Source: CAYREE01 sp964423225
GTDB taxonomy: Archaea; Altiarchaeota; Altiarchaeia; IMC4; SCGC-AAA252-I15
Assembly: GCA_964423225.1 (NCBI GenBank)
Contig: CAYREE010000001.1
Location: 1 to 64,000, forward strand
Length of the DNA: 64,000 nucleotides
Direction of reading: 5' to 3'
Shown here: positions 26,253 through 33,758 of the stretch, piece after piece
Numbering within the stretch: the first letter of the stretch is position 1
Layout of the letters: each line of letters starts with the position of its first letter
Notes under the pieces: model-generated
What the model saw: the letters and a program-made list of their open reading frames with translations, nothing else
Database searches by the model: none
What the model was told of the DNA's origin: nothing
Translations under genes and position numbers: made by a program

Positions 26253-27421
26253 AGAGTGTAGAAGAAGCATCCCATGCAGTATCAGACGCAGTAAAAGCTA
26301 TCGAACCCGACGTAATAGCAGCTTATCCCATAACACCACAAACACACATAGTTGAAAGAATATCAGAATTCGTTGCAAACGGAGAAATATCATCAGAATA
26401 CATACGCGTAGAATCAGAGTTCAGCGCCATATCAGCCTGTCTTGGAGCATCTGCGGCAGGAACACGAGCATACACTTCAACATCATCACAGGGACTGGCA
26501 CTAATGCACGAGATACTATTCATCGTCTCAGGAATGAGACTCCCAGTCTGCATGTCTGTTGTAAACAGGGCATTGTCAGCACCAATCAATATCTGGAACG
26601 ACCACTCCGACTCAATGGCAGAAAGAGACACCGGATGGATTCAATACTATGTCGAGACAGCACAAGAAGCATATGATATGACTATAATGCAACATAAGAT
26701 AAGCGAGGACAAGAGAATCCTCCTACCATCAATGGTCTGCATGGACGGATTCACACTATCACACGTATACGAGCCATGTGATATCCATTCCAAAGAAGAA
26801 GTAAAATCATTCTTACCCGATTACCAACCGGTTCACGCAATACTAGACCCAAAAGAACCACTGACGCAAGGACCAATTGGATTCCCCACACATTATATGG
26901 AATTCAAAAGAGATACAGAAGACGCTATGAAAGCCGCTCTTAATGTAACAGAAGAAGTCATGAAGGAATACAACAACAAGTTCCCATGCACGATCGAAAA
27001 CTCAAGACCCCAAGCATACAACCATGTCGAAGAATACAAGACCGAGGACGCTGACGTAACACTTGTTGCGATGGGATCGGTATGCGGTACGATAAAAGAG
27101 TCCATAGACCAGTTAAGAGAAAAGGGAATCAAGGCAGGATTATTAAAGATGATAACATACAGGCCATTTCCACACGAGCTCCTAGTAGAGAAGCTTAAGG
27201 GTGCTGGAAAAGTGGCAGTAGTTGAAAAAGCAATGTCGTTAGGATTCGGAGGACCATTATACAGCGAAATTGCATCTGCATTATATGACTCAAGCGAACG
27301 CCCCGAACTAAGGAACTATATTGTCGGACTCGGCGGACGCGACGTTAAACTAGACCATGTAGAATCAATAGTAAACAAGACACTCAGCTCAGAAGGAAGT
27401 AAAGAGGAGTGGATGTACTAA
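26249..27421 (+). CDS. porA: 2-oxoacid:ferredoxin oxidoreductase, alpha subunit
   Basis: The 390-aa alpha subunit contributes the thiamine pyrophosphate pyrimidine-binding domain and the transketolase C-terminal-like domain. Visible marks are AAYPITPQTHIVERISE near the start with the catalytic Glu region (IRVESEFSA), GTRAYTSTSSQGLALMHE and GRDV near the end. PorA-type segments such as HSDSMAERDTGWIQYYVETAQEAYD favour pyruvate over 2-oxoglutarate, but substrate choice is an inference. Confidence 0.94.
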   Translation: MKSVEEASHAVSDAVKAIEPDVIAAYPITPQTHIVERISEFVANGEISSEYIRVESEFSAISACLGASAAGTRAYTSTSSQGLALMHEILFIVSGMRLPVCMSVVNRALSAPINIWNDHSDSMAERDTGWIQYYVETAQEAYDMTIMQHKISEDKRILLPSMVCMDGFTLSHVYEPCDIHSKEEVKSFLPDYQPVHAILDPKEPLTQGPIGFPTHYMEFKRDTEDAMKAALNVTEEVMKEYNNKFPCTIENSRPQAYNHVEEYKTEDADVTLVAMGSVCGTIKESIDQLREKGIKAGLLKMITYRPFPHELLVEKLKGAGKVAVVEKAMSLGFGGPLYSEIASALYDSSERPELRNYIVGLGGRDVKLDHVESIVNKTLSSEGSKEEWMY

Positions 27422-27422
27422 G

Positions 27423-28337
27423 ATGGCAATACTAGGATTAGACGAGAAGGAATATTTCGCAAAAGGCCATAGGGCATGCGCAGGATGCGGTGAAGCCCTG
27501 GCAATTAGACTCATCATGAAGGCGGCCGGAGAAAACACTGTAGTAGTACAGTGTACCGGTTGTATGGAGGTTGTTTCCACACCATATCCAGAAACAGCAT
27601 GGGAGGTTCCCTGGATACATGGCGCATTCGAAAACAATGCGTCAATAGCATCGGGGGTGGAGAGGGCCTTAAAGAGACTTGGAAAGGAAGATACTCACGT
27701 ACTCGTCTTAGGCGGGGACGGTGGAACCTATGACATAGGATTCCGGGGCCTCTCTGGTGCTTTCGAACGGGGACATAATATCACGTATGTCTGTACAGAC
27801 AATGAGGCATACATGAATACAGGAATCCAAAGAAGTGGTGCAACAGCCTATGGCGCTTCTACTACAACATCTCCTGCCGGAAAAGTATCGATAGGGAAAG
27901 AAGAGTGGAAGAAGGATCTTCCCGCAATAATAGCATCCCATGGATCACCATATGTAGCAACTGCATCAGTTGGATATCATGCAGACTTAATGCGAAAGAT
28001 CAAGATAGCGTTGGAGACAAAAGGCCCTACGTTTGTTAATGTTTATAGTCCATGTACTCCAGGATGGCGGATTGATCCATCAATAACTATAAAGGTTGCA
28101 AAGCTTGGAGTCGAGACAGGGGCAACCCCGTTATACGAGATAATCGACGGGAAACACAAGGTCAATATGCCGGCAAACGTCGACAACCTCAAGCCAGTTG
28201 AAGAATACTTAAAGCTCCAAGGCAGGTTCAGACACCTCTTCAAACCAGAGAAGAATGAAGAGACCATAGCCTTCATTGAAAACACACTAAAAGAAAAACT
28301 ATCACGGATAAAACAGCTAGAAGAAAAAGGCCTTTAA
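27423..28337 (+). CDS. porB: 2-oxoacid:ferredoxin oxidoreductase, beta subunit
   Basis: The 304-aa beta subunit binds thiamine diphosphate and one 4Fe-4S cluster. Candidate cluster cysteines are C19 and C22 (CAGCGE), C47 (CTGC) and the one in SPCTPGW. The TPP motif runs from GDG (98-100) to the Asn in TDNEAYMNTG (127), followed by the QRSGATAYGASTTTSPAG segment typical of pyruvate enzymes. It is the last gene of porGDAB, one base after the porA stop. Confidence 0.95.
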   Translation: MAILGLDEKEYFAKGHRACAGCGEALAIRLIMKAAGENTVVVQCTGCMEVVSTPYPETAWEVPWIHGAFENNASIASGVERALKRLGKEDTHVLVLGGDGGTYDIGFRGLSGAFERGHNITYVCTDNEAYMNTGIQRSGATAYGASTTTSPAGKVSIGKEEWKKDLPAIIASHGSPYVATASVGYHADLMRKIKIALETKGPTFVNVYSPCTPGWRIDPSITIKVAKLGVETGATPLYEIIDGKHKVNMPANVDNLKPVEEYLKLQGRFRHLFKPEKNEETIAFIENTLKEKLSRIKQLEEKGL

Positions 28338-28406
28338 AAAAAGGTTATATTTATTTTGTCTGCCCGTTTTTAAACGCTAATACTTGAAAGAATATTACTT
28401 ATGATA

Positions 28407-28470
28407 GATGATAATCTCGCATTATCATCATGACTTAACAATGTAAACAAAAGACAATTTTGTAAGTCAT
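28407..28470. repeat. Two adjacent inverted repeats between porB and ftsZ
   Basis: GATGATAAT (28407-28415) and ATTATCATC (28421-28429) form a perfect 9-bp stem with a 5-nt loop. Immediately after, ATGACTTA (28430-28437) pairs with TAAGTCAT (28463-28470) around a 25-nt loop. They lie in the 240-bp gap after porB and upstream of the ftsZ TATA box. They may be operators for ftsZ or part of por transcript termination. Confidence 0.55.
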
Positions 28471-28506
28471 GTAAATATGGGGGTTTTTTAAGGCAAATGA
28501 ACCAAA

Positions 28507-28514
28507 TTATATAC
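28507..28514 (+). promoter_or_regulatory. TATA box, ftsZ promoter
   Basis: TTATATAC sits 64-71 nt before the ftsZ ATG. It predicts a leader of about 40 nt, which contains a GGGGTGA ribosome-binding motif at 28565-28571. Confidence 0.5.
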
Positions 28515-28577
28515 AAAGTTAATTATACACTTTCATCCATGAATTAATTTCTAAGGTGAAATGTGGGGTGAAGTTTG

Positions 28578-29702
28578 ATGGATTCAATTGTTCAAAACGC
28601 GATTAGTAAGGCAACGTCAGGCAGCGAAAAGCCATCTGACAATAGGATTTCAGACTCAGATGATGAGTTAAAGAGGATTGTTGAAGGAATAAAAACCTCT
28701 ATAAAGGTTGTGGGATGTGGTGGAGCAGGATCAAACACTATTGATAGGCTCATAGACATGGATGTTGATGGTGGAGAAGTAATAGCTATTAACACCGATG
28801 CACTACACCTACTATACAGCAAGGCACCGAAAAAAGTCTTGATAGGAACAAGCATAACCGGTGGAGTTGGCGCAGGAAACGACCCGGATATAGGAGAACA
28901 ATGCGCTGAAAGCGATGTGGATAAGATATCAACTAGCCTACAAGGCTCTGACCTCGTCTTTATAACATGTGGATTAGGTGGAGGAACCGGAACCGGAAGC
29001 GCGCCAGTAGTCGCCGAAGTGGCAGGAGACCTACAGGCACTAACAATAGCTATAGTAACATTACCTTTCAATGTTGAAGGAAGAGTACGTGCAACAAACT
29101 CATTGAAGGGACTAAAGAAACTGAGAAAATATACAGATACTGTAATCGTAATACCAAACGACAGACTACTTGATATTGCACCAAACCTTCCGCTTAACGC
29201 AGCATTCAAGGTTGCAGACGAACTGCTTGCAAACGGAGTAAAAGGAATAACCGAGATGGTGACAAAGCCCGGACTCGTAAACCTAGACTTCGCAGACGTA
29301 AGAGCAATCATGAAAGATGGCGGCACAGCAATGATAGGTATGGGAGCATCATCAAAAGACACTTCAATGGATGCTCGCTCAAGAGAATCCGTAGAAAAAG
29401 CACTGACGTCTCCATTACTAGACACAGAGATAAGCAATGCTACCGGAGCCCTCATCAACATTACAGGAAGCAGGGACATGACGCTAGAAGAAGCTGAAGA
29501 GATAGTACGGATTGTATCAGAAAGGATTAGCCATGACGCAGAGATAATCTGGGGTGCTCAAATAGACGAGTCTCTAGACAGAAATGTGATAAAGACCCTA
29601 CTGATCCTATCAGGCGTTAGCGTGCCCGGATACGAGGAAGAACTGGAAGAAAAAGTTGAAAGAGGAGACGATCACTCAGACATCGGCCTTAAAAGCCTTT
29701 AA
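28578..29702 (+). CDS. ftsZ: Cell division protein FtsZ
   Basis: FtsZ is a tubulin-like GTPase that forms the division ring. The N-terminal extension is about 40 residues. VVGCGGAGSNTIDRL starts the GTPase domain, the tubulin signature GGGTGTG is at 134-140, and NLDFADVRAIM carries the T7 synergy-loop Asp. The C terminus is acidic and short (374 aa in total). ATG 28578 is preferred over the TTG three bases earlier because GGGGTG lies 7 nt upstream. It is followed by secE and spt5, a common euryarchaeal order. Confidence 0.97.
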   Translation: MDSIVQNAISKATSGSEKPSDNRISDSDDELKRIVEGIKTSIKVVGCGGAGSNTIDRLIDMDVDGGEVIAINTDALHLLYSKAPKKVLIGTSITGGVGAGNDPDIGEQCAESDVDKISTSLQGSDLVFITCGLGGGTGTGSAPVVAEVAGDLQALTIAIVTLPFNVEGRVRATNSLKGLKKLRKYTDTVIVIPNDRLLDIAPNLPLNAAFKVADELLANGVKGITEMVTKPGLVNLDFADVRAIMKDGGTAMIGMGASSKDTSMDARSRESVEKALTSPLLDTEISNATGALINITGSRDMTLEEAEEIVRIVSERISHDAEIIWGAQIDESLDRNVIKTLLILSGVSVPGYEEELEEKVERGDDHSDIGLKSL

Positions 29703-29725
29703 AACGGTTTTTCAGGCCATAAATA

Positions 29726-29734
29726 TTTTTTTTT
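29726..29734 (+). terminator. Oligo-T tract after ftsZ
   Basis: Nine consecutive T residues lie 24 bp after the ftsZ stop, a typical intrinsic archaeal terminator signal. It precedes the separate secE promoter. Confidence 0.45.
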
Positions 29735-29755
29735 ACAATACCTCTAAACCATACT

Positions 29756-29763
29756 ATTTTTAA
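29756..29763 (+). promoter_or_regulatory. TATA box, secE-spt5-rpl11 operon
   Basis: The sequence here is TTTTTAAA (within ATTTTTAAATG), 28-35 nt before the secE ATG at 29791. It predicts a short or absent leader. Confidence 0.45.
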
Positions 29764-29790
29764 ATGTTGAATCAGAAATGGTAAGCCACA

Positions 29791-29952
29791 ATGCGTTTAA
29801 TCAATGCTCTTAGAGACTCTAGGAGGATTTTAAGGTTGACTCGGAAGCCAAAGAAGTCCGAGTTCATGGAGACAGCGAGGGTCACGGCCATAGGAATAAT
29901 CGTGATCGGGCTTATTGGAACAATAATATTTATTACATCAAGGATAGTTTGA
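29791..29952 (+). CDS. secE: Protein translocase subunit SecE (Sec61 gamma)
   Basis: The small 53-aa membrane protein has a basic amphipathic stretch (SRRILRLTRKPKKSEFMETARVTA) and one C-terminal transmembrane helix (AIGIIVIGLIGTIIFIT). This is the pattern of archaeal SecE, the gamma subunit that clamps the SecY channel. Its place directly before spt5, with a 53-residue frame ending four bases into a TTG-start frame of spt5, is the conserved archaeal arrangement. Confidence 0.9.
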   Translation: MRLINALRDSRRILRLTRKPKKSEFMETARVTAIGIIVIGLIGTIIFITSRIV

Positions 29953-29957
29953 TTGAA

Positions 29958-30476
29958 ATGACGATATATGCTGTAAAAGCGACTGCAGGACAGGAAAGAG
30001 TAGTAGCAGAACTGATATACAGGGAAGCCATCAACAAAAAGGCGGAAATAACAAGAGAGGGTGGAGAAGTCTACAGTATCCTCTATACTACTGGATTAAA
30101 AGGCTATGTATTAGTCGAAGCCAATAATCCTGGATTAGTAGAGGATCTTGCAAGAAACGTTCCGAAAACCCGAGGACTACTACTAAAAGAAAAGGGAACT
30201 CTAGATTCTGCAGGAATAATTCCAATCGCAGACCTTGAAAACACGTTAAAGCCAAGGCCCATAGTATCCGAGGTAGGGAGAGGAGACTTGATAGAGTTGA
30301 TTGCCGGACCATTCAAGGGTGAGAAGGCACGTGTTGCAAGGATCGACGAGGATAAAAACGAGATTACTGTCGAATTAATTGAGGCTGCAGTACCAATCCC
30401 AGTAATCGTTTCAGGAGATGACATCAAGATACTAAGAAGAGAAACAGAGGATGAGGAAGATGGAGGAAAAGATTGA
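29958..30476 (+). CDS. spt5: Transcription elongation factor Spt5 (NusG family)
   Basis: Spt5 binds the RNA polymerase clamp with Spt4 and promotes processive elongation. The NGN domain starts IYAVKATAGQERVVA and includes GLKGYVLVEA. The KOW domain carries GDLIELIAGPFKGEKARVARID. I chose ATG 29958 (172 aa), which places IYAV at residue 3 as in homologues; a TTG at 29949 overlaps the secE stop. It overlaps rpl11 at the 3' end, as in many archaea. Confidence 0.95.
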   Translation: MTIYAVKATAGQERVVAELIYREAINKKAEITREGGEVYSILYTTGLKGYVLVEANNPGLVEDLARNVPKTRGLLLKEKGTLDSAGIIPIADLENTLKPRPIVSEVGRGDLIELIAGPFKGEKARVARIDEDKNEITVELIEAAVPIPVIVSGDDIKILRRETEDEEDGGKD

Positions 30477-31140
30477 ATTACTAGTTGAAGGCGGATCTGC
30501 AACAGCAGGACCACCATTAGGACCTGCATTAGGTCCACTAGGAGTGAATGCACAGGAAGTTGTTGCCGAGATAAACAAACTGACAGAAGATTACAAGAAT
30601 ATGAAGATACCAGTCGAAGTAATCGTCGACGCATCAACAAAACAATTCACAGTAAAAGTCGGATCGCCTCCGACATCAGCATTAATCCTAAAGGCCCTGG
30701 GACTTGAAAAAGGCGGTGGGAAAGACATTGTAGGAGACATCGGATTCCTCGTAATAATGGATATCGCCAAGAAAAAAAAGGATGCTATGCTAGCGAAAAC
30801 CTTTACAGCAGGGATAAAAGAAGTGGCTGGAGCATGCACAAGCCTAAGGATCACGATTGAGGGTAGATCATCAAAAGAATTGATTAGAGAAGTTGATGAA
30901 GGACTCTTTGACAAAGTCATAGCCGGAAAGACCGAGGAAATACCCGATGCCGTAGTAAGAAAGCAGAAGAAGGTAAAACTCGTTGGAATAAAGGAAGAGA
31001 AGCCTAAAGAAGAAGAGAAGCCTGAGGAAGAAGAAGCCAAGGAAGGAGAGGCTAAGGAAGGCGAATCAAAGGAAGGCGAGAAAAAGGATTCCAAAGACGA
31101 GAAACCAGGTGACGACAAGGCTAAAGAAGAGAAGAAGTGA
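30460..31140 (+). CDS. rpl11: Ribosomal protein uL11 with a long charged C-terminal tail
   Basis: L11 forms the base of the stalk with L10. The N-terminal domain begins KIELLVEGGSATAGPPLGPALGPLGVN, and the rRNA-binding C-terminal domain includes KALGLEKGGGKDIVGDIGFLVIMDIAKKK. After about residue 160 there is an extra stretch of about 65 residues made almost wholly of Lys, Glu, Asp, Gly and Ser with repeats of KEGE/EEKP type. That is not part of usual L11. The ATG at 30460 gives the family start; an ATG at 30451 is possible. Confidence 0.94.
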   Translation: MEEKIELLVEGGSATAGPPLGPALGPLGVNAQEVVAEINKLTEDYKNMKIPVEVIVDASTKQFTVKVGSPPTSALILKALGLEKGGGKDIVGDIGFLVIMDIAKKKKDAMLAKTFTAGIKEVAGACTSLRITIEGRSSKELIREVDEGLFDKVIAGKTEEIPDAVVRKQKKVKLVGIKEEKPKEEEKPEEEEAKEGEAKEGESKEGEKKDSKDEKPGDDKAKEEKK

Positions 31141-31146
31141 TGACTC

Positions 31147-32211
31147 TTATTTAATCTGAGTTATTCCTTCTCTCCCAACCTTTATATTATACGGTATAAG
31201 TTTCTCAGGAGTTGCATCATAATGGGATGCTACACCATCAGCCAAGTATTTTTCAGGTGTTTTAACATAATCATCTTTACGAAATGGTTGCAAAAGATCC
31301 ACTCCAATCTTTGAGCCAGCAGCCTCCAACATCAAGAGAGATCTTCTATTGGCATCAAGCTCGGTAAGCCATTTCGGAAGCCGGCCAATACCTGCTATGA
31401 ACTCATCTTCTTCAAGTTCTCTGGATCTCCTATGTAATTCATCATTTTCTTTATTCCAAGCTTTATCTGCAGCATCCATTTCCACTAAAGAATTTCTTGC
31501 ATTCCATATTCTAAATCCTGCGCCGATAGGATTAAATGAGAATAGATTGCGCAATCTAGCATCTCTTTGATGTCTCTTGTATTTTCCCCAATCAGTAGCC
31601 TCGTTCATAACCATATCATAATCCCTCTGCTGCAGACTGTAATACTCCCTACATGCCTCGTTAGCATCAATGCTTTCGCAGACATAAGGCATCCTATTTC
31701 TAAATCTGTCGATCAATGGTTTTGTAGGCTTTGAAGAGCCAAGTCTTGAGCCGGTCTCACGATCCCTTGACAACCATCGGATCACATCATCCTCCCACTG
31801 TTTTCCATGGCCGAGCTCATGTAGAATTACTGCTACTCCAAAAATAGTATCTGGCAGATTGATTGTGACTAACGAGCACCTCTCCCTATCCTTATGCTTA
31901 CCTTCAAAGCCAAGCTTCTCATCATAGACCTGTATTTCATGCGGTTTTTCAAGATCTGCCAAGCCTACTAAATCTACTCTCCTACCGTCAGGACCAACAA
32001 GTTCAATCGACTGGAGATTTCGATAATTCTTTCCCTCAAGTGAAGTATGCCTCTCTTGCTCTAGTACCGCATGCAACCGGCATATCTCACGTTCTTGAGC
32101 ATCTCTTAAAACCCTCTCCTCAGATACCGTTGCCACCCTAGTCTTTGGTAATCTAGGGCCTTGGACAACATCTCTTCTGGGTGATTGACTATTATCTTCA
32201 ACATTCATCAT
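31147..32211 (-). CDS. Putative zincin metallopeptidase (HELGH), orphan
   Basis: I do not recognise the family. The 354-aa soluble product has a zinc-protease motif, HELGH at 131-135, preceded by a hydrophobic strand (TIFGVAVIL). A candidate third ligand, Glu185, lies in IDANEACREYY about 50 residues on, as in gluzincin or ImmA-like folds. There is no signal peptide, so it should act inside the cell. It sits antisense between rpl11 and rpl1, with another orphan divergent from it, and so interrupts a conserved operon. Substrate unknown; it could also be catalytically active only on a partner. Confidence 0.65.
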   Translation of the reverse strand: MMNVEDNSQSPRRDVVQGPRLPKTRVATVSEERVLRDAQEREICRLHAVLEQERHTSLEGKNYRNLQSIELVGPDGRRVDLVGLADLEKPHEIQVYDEKLGFEGKHKDRERCSLVTINLPDTIFGVAVILHELGHGKQWEDDVIRWLSRDRETGSRLGSSKPTKPLIDRFRNRMPYVCESIDANEACREYYSLQQRDYDMVMNEATDWGKYKRHQRDARLRNLFSFNPIGAGFRIWNARNSLVEMDAADKAWNKENDELHRRSRELEEDEFIAGIGRLPKWLTELDANRRSLLMLEAAGSKIGVDLLQPFRKDDYVKTPEKYLADGVASHYDATPEKLIPYNIKVGREGITQIK

Positions 32212-32251
32212 CTATCTGTTAAAAAAATGGGAGGATAGTCCATAAAACTGT

Positions 32252-32265
32252 AAAAAAGCTTTTTT
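32252..32265. repeat. 14-bp palindrome between two divergent orphan genes
   Basis: A perfect AAAAAAGCTTTTTT palindrome lies between the starts at 32211 and 32296, followed by TTATTTTAT, a TATA-like stretch about 25 nt before 32296. It could serve as a shared promoter or operator. Confidence 0.35.
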
Positions 32266-32295
32266 TTATTTTATCATAACCCCTAATCTCTTTTT

Positions 32296-33045
32296 ATGGG
32301 ACATTATGACAGCCTAGTAAATGAGATGACAAGTGGACTACGAACCCAACTAGGATCATTAGGCCCTGATAGGTTTGTCGAACACTTGAATAAGAGTGTG
32401 AGTGATGAGGCCGTATCCAACCATCTTACTGCAGCATCAGGAGGTAGACCAGTTCTTATCGGAAATAACATAGATTTCAGACTTCTTCACGTCCATGAGA
32501 AAGTCGAGATACTCGCAATACGACGTGGACTGCCAAGAGAAGAAGCTCACAGGGTTGCCAGCGAGATAGAGGATATGTTTAGAAGGATAAGGGGGCCAAT
32601 AGCAGCTGATGAAAAACAATTGCCTACTAGCCTTGAGATAAACGGGATTGAAGAACAGGGAATATGTCCTATACGATACGAGAAGGGAAGTGAAGGAGAA
32701 GCCCAGGTGATGATCGGAATCGGCCAGCAATGGATTCCATATACAGAAATCTTTTCCTCATTGAATAATCATGTCAGCGAAATTGACTCCCTGGATTTTA
32801 ACAGGCAAATAAGCGGACCATCAAACCAGGAAGCTCTCTCATCCCTATGCCAATTCGATTATCGTGGAAGGACTCAGAAACTCGTTGAAGATCTTAAAAG
32901 CTGGCAAGACCTTGCGTCAAACGCTATTAACATCCATTCTAAACAAGAGGCTCAAAGACTTAGCGAACAACAATTTCACGACCTTCATTATCGACAAGAA
33001 TTAAAACCACCAGACAGAAGGCTTAATCCTCCAGGCAGAGGCTGA
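32296..33045 (+). CDS. Hypothetical soluble protein
   Basis: I do not recognise this 249-aa protein. There is no membrane segment. The N-terminal half is helical, with a VEHLNKSVSDEAVSNHL stretch and ILAIRRGLPREEAHRVASEIEDMF; the middle holds beta-rich sequence around VMIGIGQQW; and the C-terminal 40 residues are Gln/Arg/Pro-rich. It is divergent from the HELGH-motif protein, and the pair interrupts the ribosomal protein operon. A toxin-like, accessory or partner role is possible but nothing in the sequence shows it. Confidence 0.6.
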   Translation: MGHYDSLVNEMTSGLRTQLGSLGPDRFVEHLNKSVSDEAVSNHLTAASGGRPVLIGNNIDFRLLHVHEKVEILAIRRGLPREEAHRVASEIEDMFRRIRGPIAADEKQLPTSLEINGIEEQGICPIRYEKGSEGEAQVMIGIGQQWIPYTEIFSSLNNHVSEIDSLDFNRQISGPSNQEALSSLCQFDYRGRTQKLVEDLKSWQDLASNAINIHSKQEAQRLSEQQFHDLHYRQELKPPDRRLNPPGRG

Positions 33046-33049
33046 AAAC

Positions 33050-33064
33050 CTTTTATTTTTAAAG
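33050..33064 (+). promoter_or_regulatory. Promoter-like element of the rpl1-rpl10 unit
   Basis: CCTTTTATTTTTAAAGG, just after the 33045 stop, contains TATA-like TTTTATTTTTAAA about 65-79 nt before the rpl1 ATG. It predicts a leader of about 40-50 nt that would hold the hairpin at 33087. The CCTTT/AAAGG ends are complementary, so it might also act in termination. Confidence 0.4.
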
Positions 33065-33086
33065 GATTGTTGCATAATGTATTAGA

Positions 33087-33120
33087 CCCGTTTCACTATC
33101 CTACTACTGGGATAGGAGGG
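33087..33120 (+). promoter_or_regulatory. Leader hairpin hiding the rpl1 ribosome-binding site (candidate L1 autoregulatory site)
   Basis: CTATCC (33096-33101) pairs with GGATAG (33110-33115) around an 8-nt loop. An outer CCC (33087-33089) pairs with GGG (33118-33120), leaving an asymmetric internal loop of GTTTCA opposite GA. The 3' arm contains GGAGGG, the ribosome-binding motif, 8 nt before ATG 33129. Two short helices with an asymmetric loop are the general shape of L1 targets, and L1 is known to repress its own operon. Confidence 0.45.
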
Positions 33121-33128
33121 ATTACAAG

Positions 33129-33758
33129 ATGAAGAAAGAAGAAATCATACCAAAGATCGCTGAGGCTATCGAAAAAGCCCCTAAGAGGAAGTTCAACCAG
33201 ACAATGGAATTAACATTGAACTTCAAAGACGTTTCGATCGAGGGAGAACACAAATTAAACGTCAATGTATTACTTCCTAAAGGAAGGGGTAAAGACGTTG
33301 AGATAGGAGTATTTGCTGACGGCGACATGAATGTAAAGGCTCAAAGCCATTCAAAACACGTTCTTTCAAAAGCCGAGTTCGAATCAATGTCATCTGACAA
33401 AAGAAAGATGCGTAAATACGCTAGTGAATGCTATTCATTCATCTCAGCACCTGATCTGATATCTGTTGTAGGAAAAACATGGGGTGTCGTCTTAGGAGTT
33501 AGAGGAAAGATGCCGCAACCCGTTCCACCCAACGCAGATGTAGGACAGGCAATCAATAAATTCAAGAATACTATCCGGATAAAATCACGTAAAAACCCGA
33601 TTATCCACGCACCAGTAGGCACTGAAAAATTATCAGCAGAAGATATTGCAGAAAATATTGAAGCAGTATATACGTCTATTGAAAGGGTTATCCCAGACGA
33701 CAAAATGCATTCCGCATTCATAAAGGCCACTATGGGCCCGGCGGTGAGGCTATGGTAG
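33129..33758 (+). CDS. rpl1: Ribosomal protein uL1
   Basis: L1 forms the mobile L1 stalk that guides E-site tRNA release. The 209-aa product has the archaeal L1 outline: KRKFNQTMELTLNFKDV (RNA-binding domain I), domain II with LPKGRGKDVEIGVFADGD, GKTWGVVLGVRGKMPQPVPPNADV, and the returning domain I with a C-terminal FIKATMGPAVRLW. It overlaps rpl10 by 7 bp. Its leader holds a hairpin over the ribosome-binding site. Confidence 0.96.
   Translation: MKKEEIIPKIAEAIEKAPKRKFNQTMELTLNFKDVSIEGEHKLNVNVLLPKGRGKDVEIGVFADGDMNVKAQSHSKHVLSKAEFESMSSDKRKMRKYASECYSFISAPDLISVVGKTWGVVLGVRGKMPQPVPPNADVGQAINKFKNTIRIKSRKNPIIHAPVGTEKLSAEDIAENIEAVYTSIERVIPDDKMHSAFIKATMGPAVRLW

Noticed and set aside
28592..29479. 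A long open frame on the minus strand opposite ftsZ
   Set aside because: It lies wholly inside ftsZ, has a Ser/Pro/Thr-rich composition typical of antisense frames and no recognisable domain.
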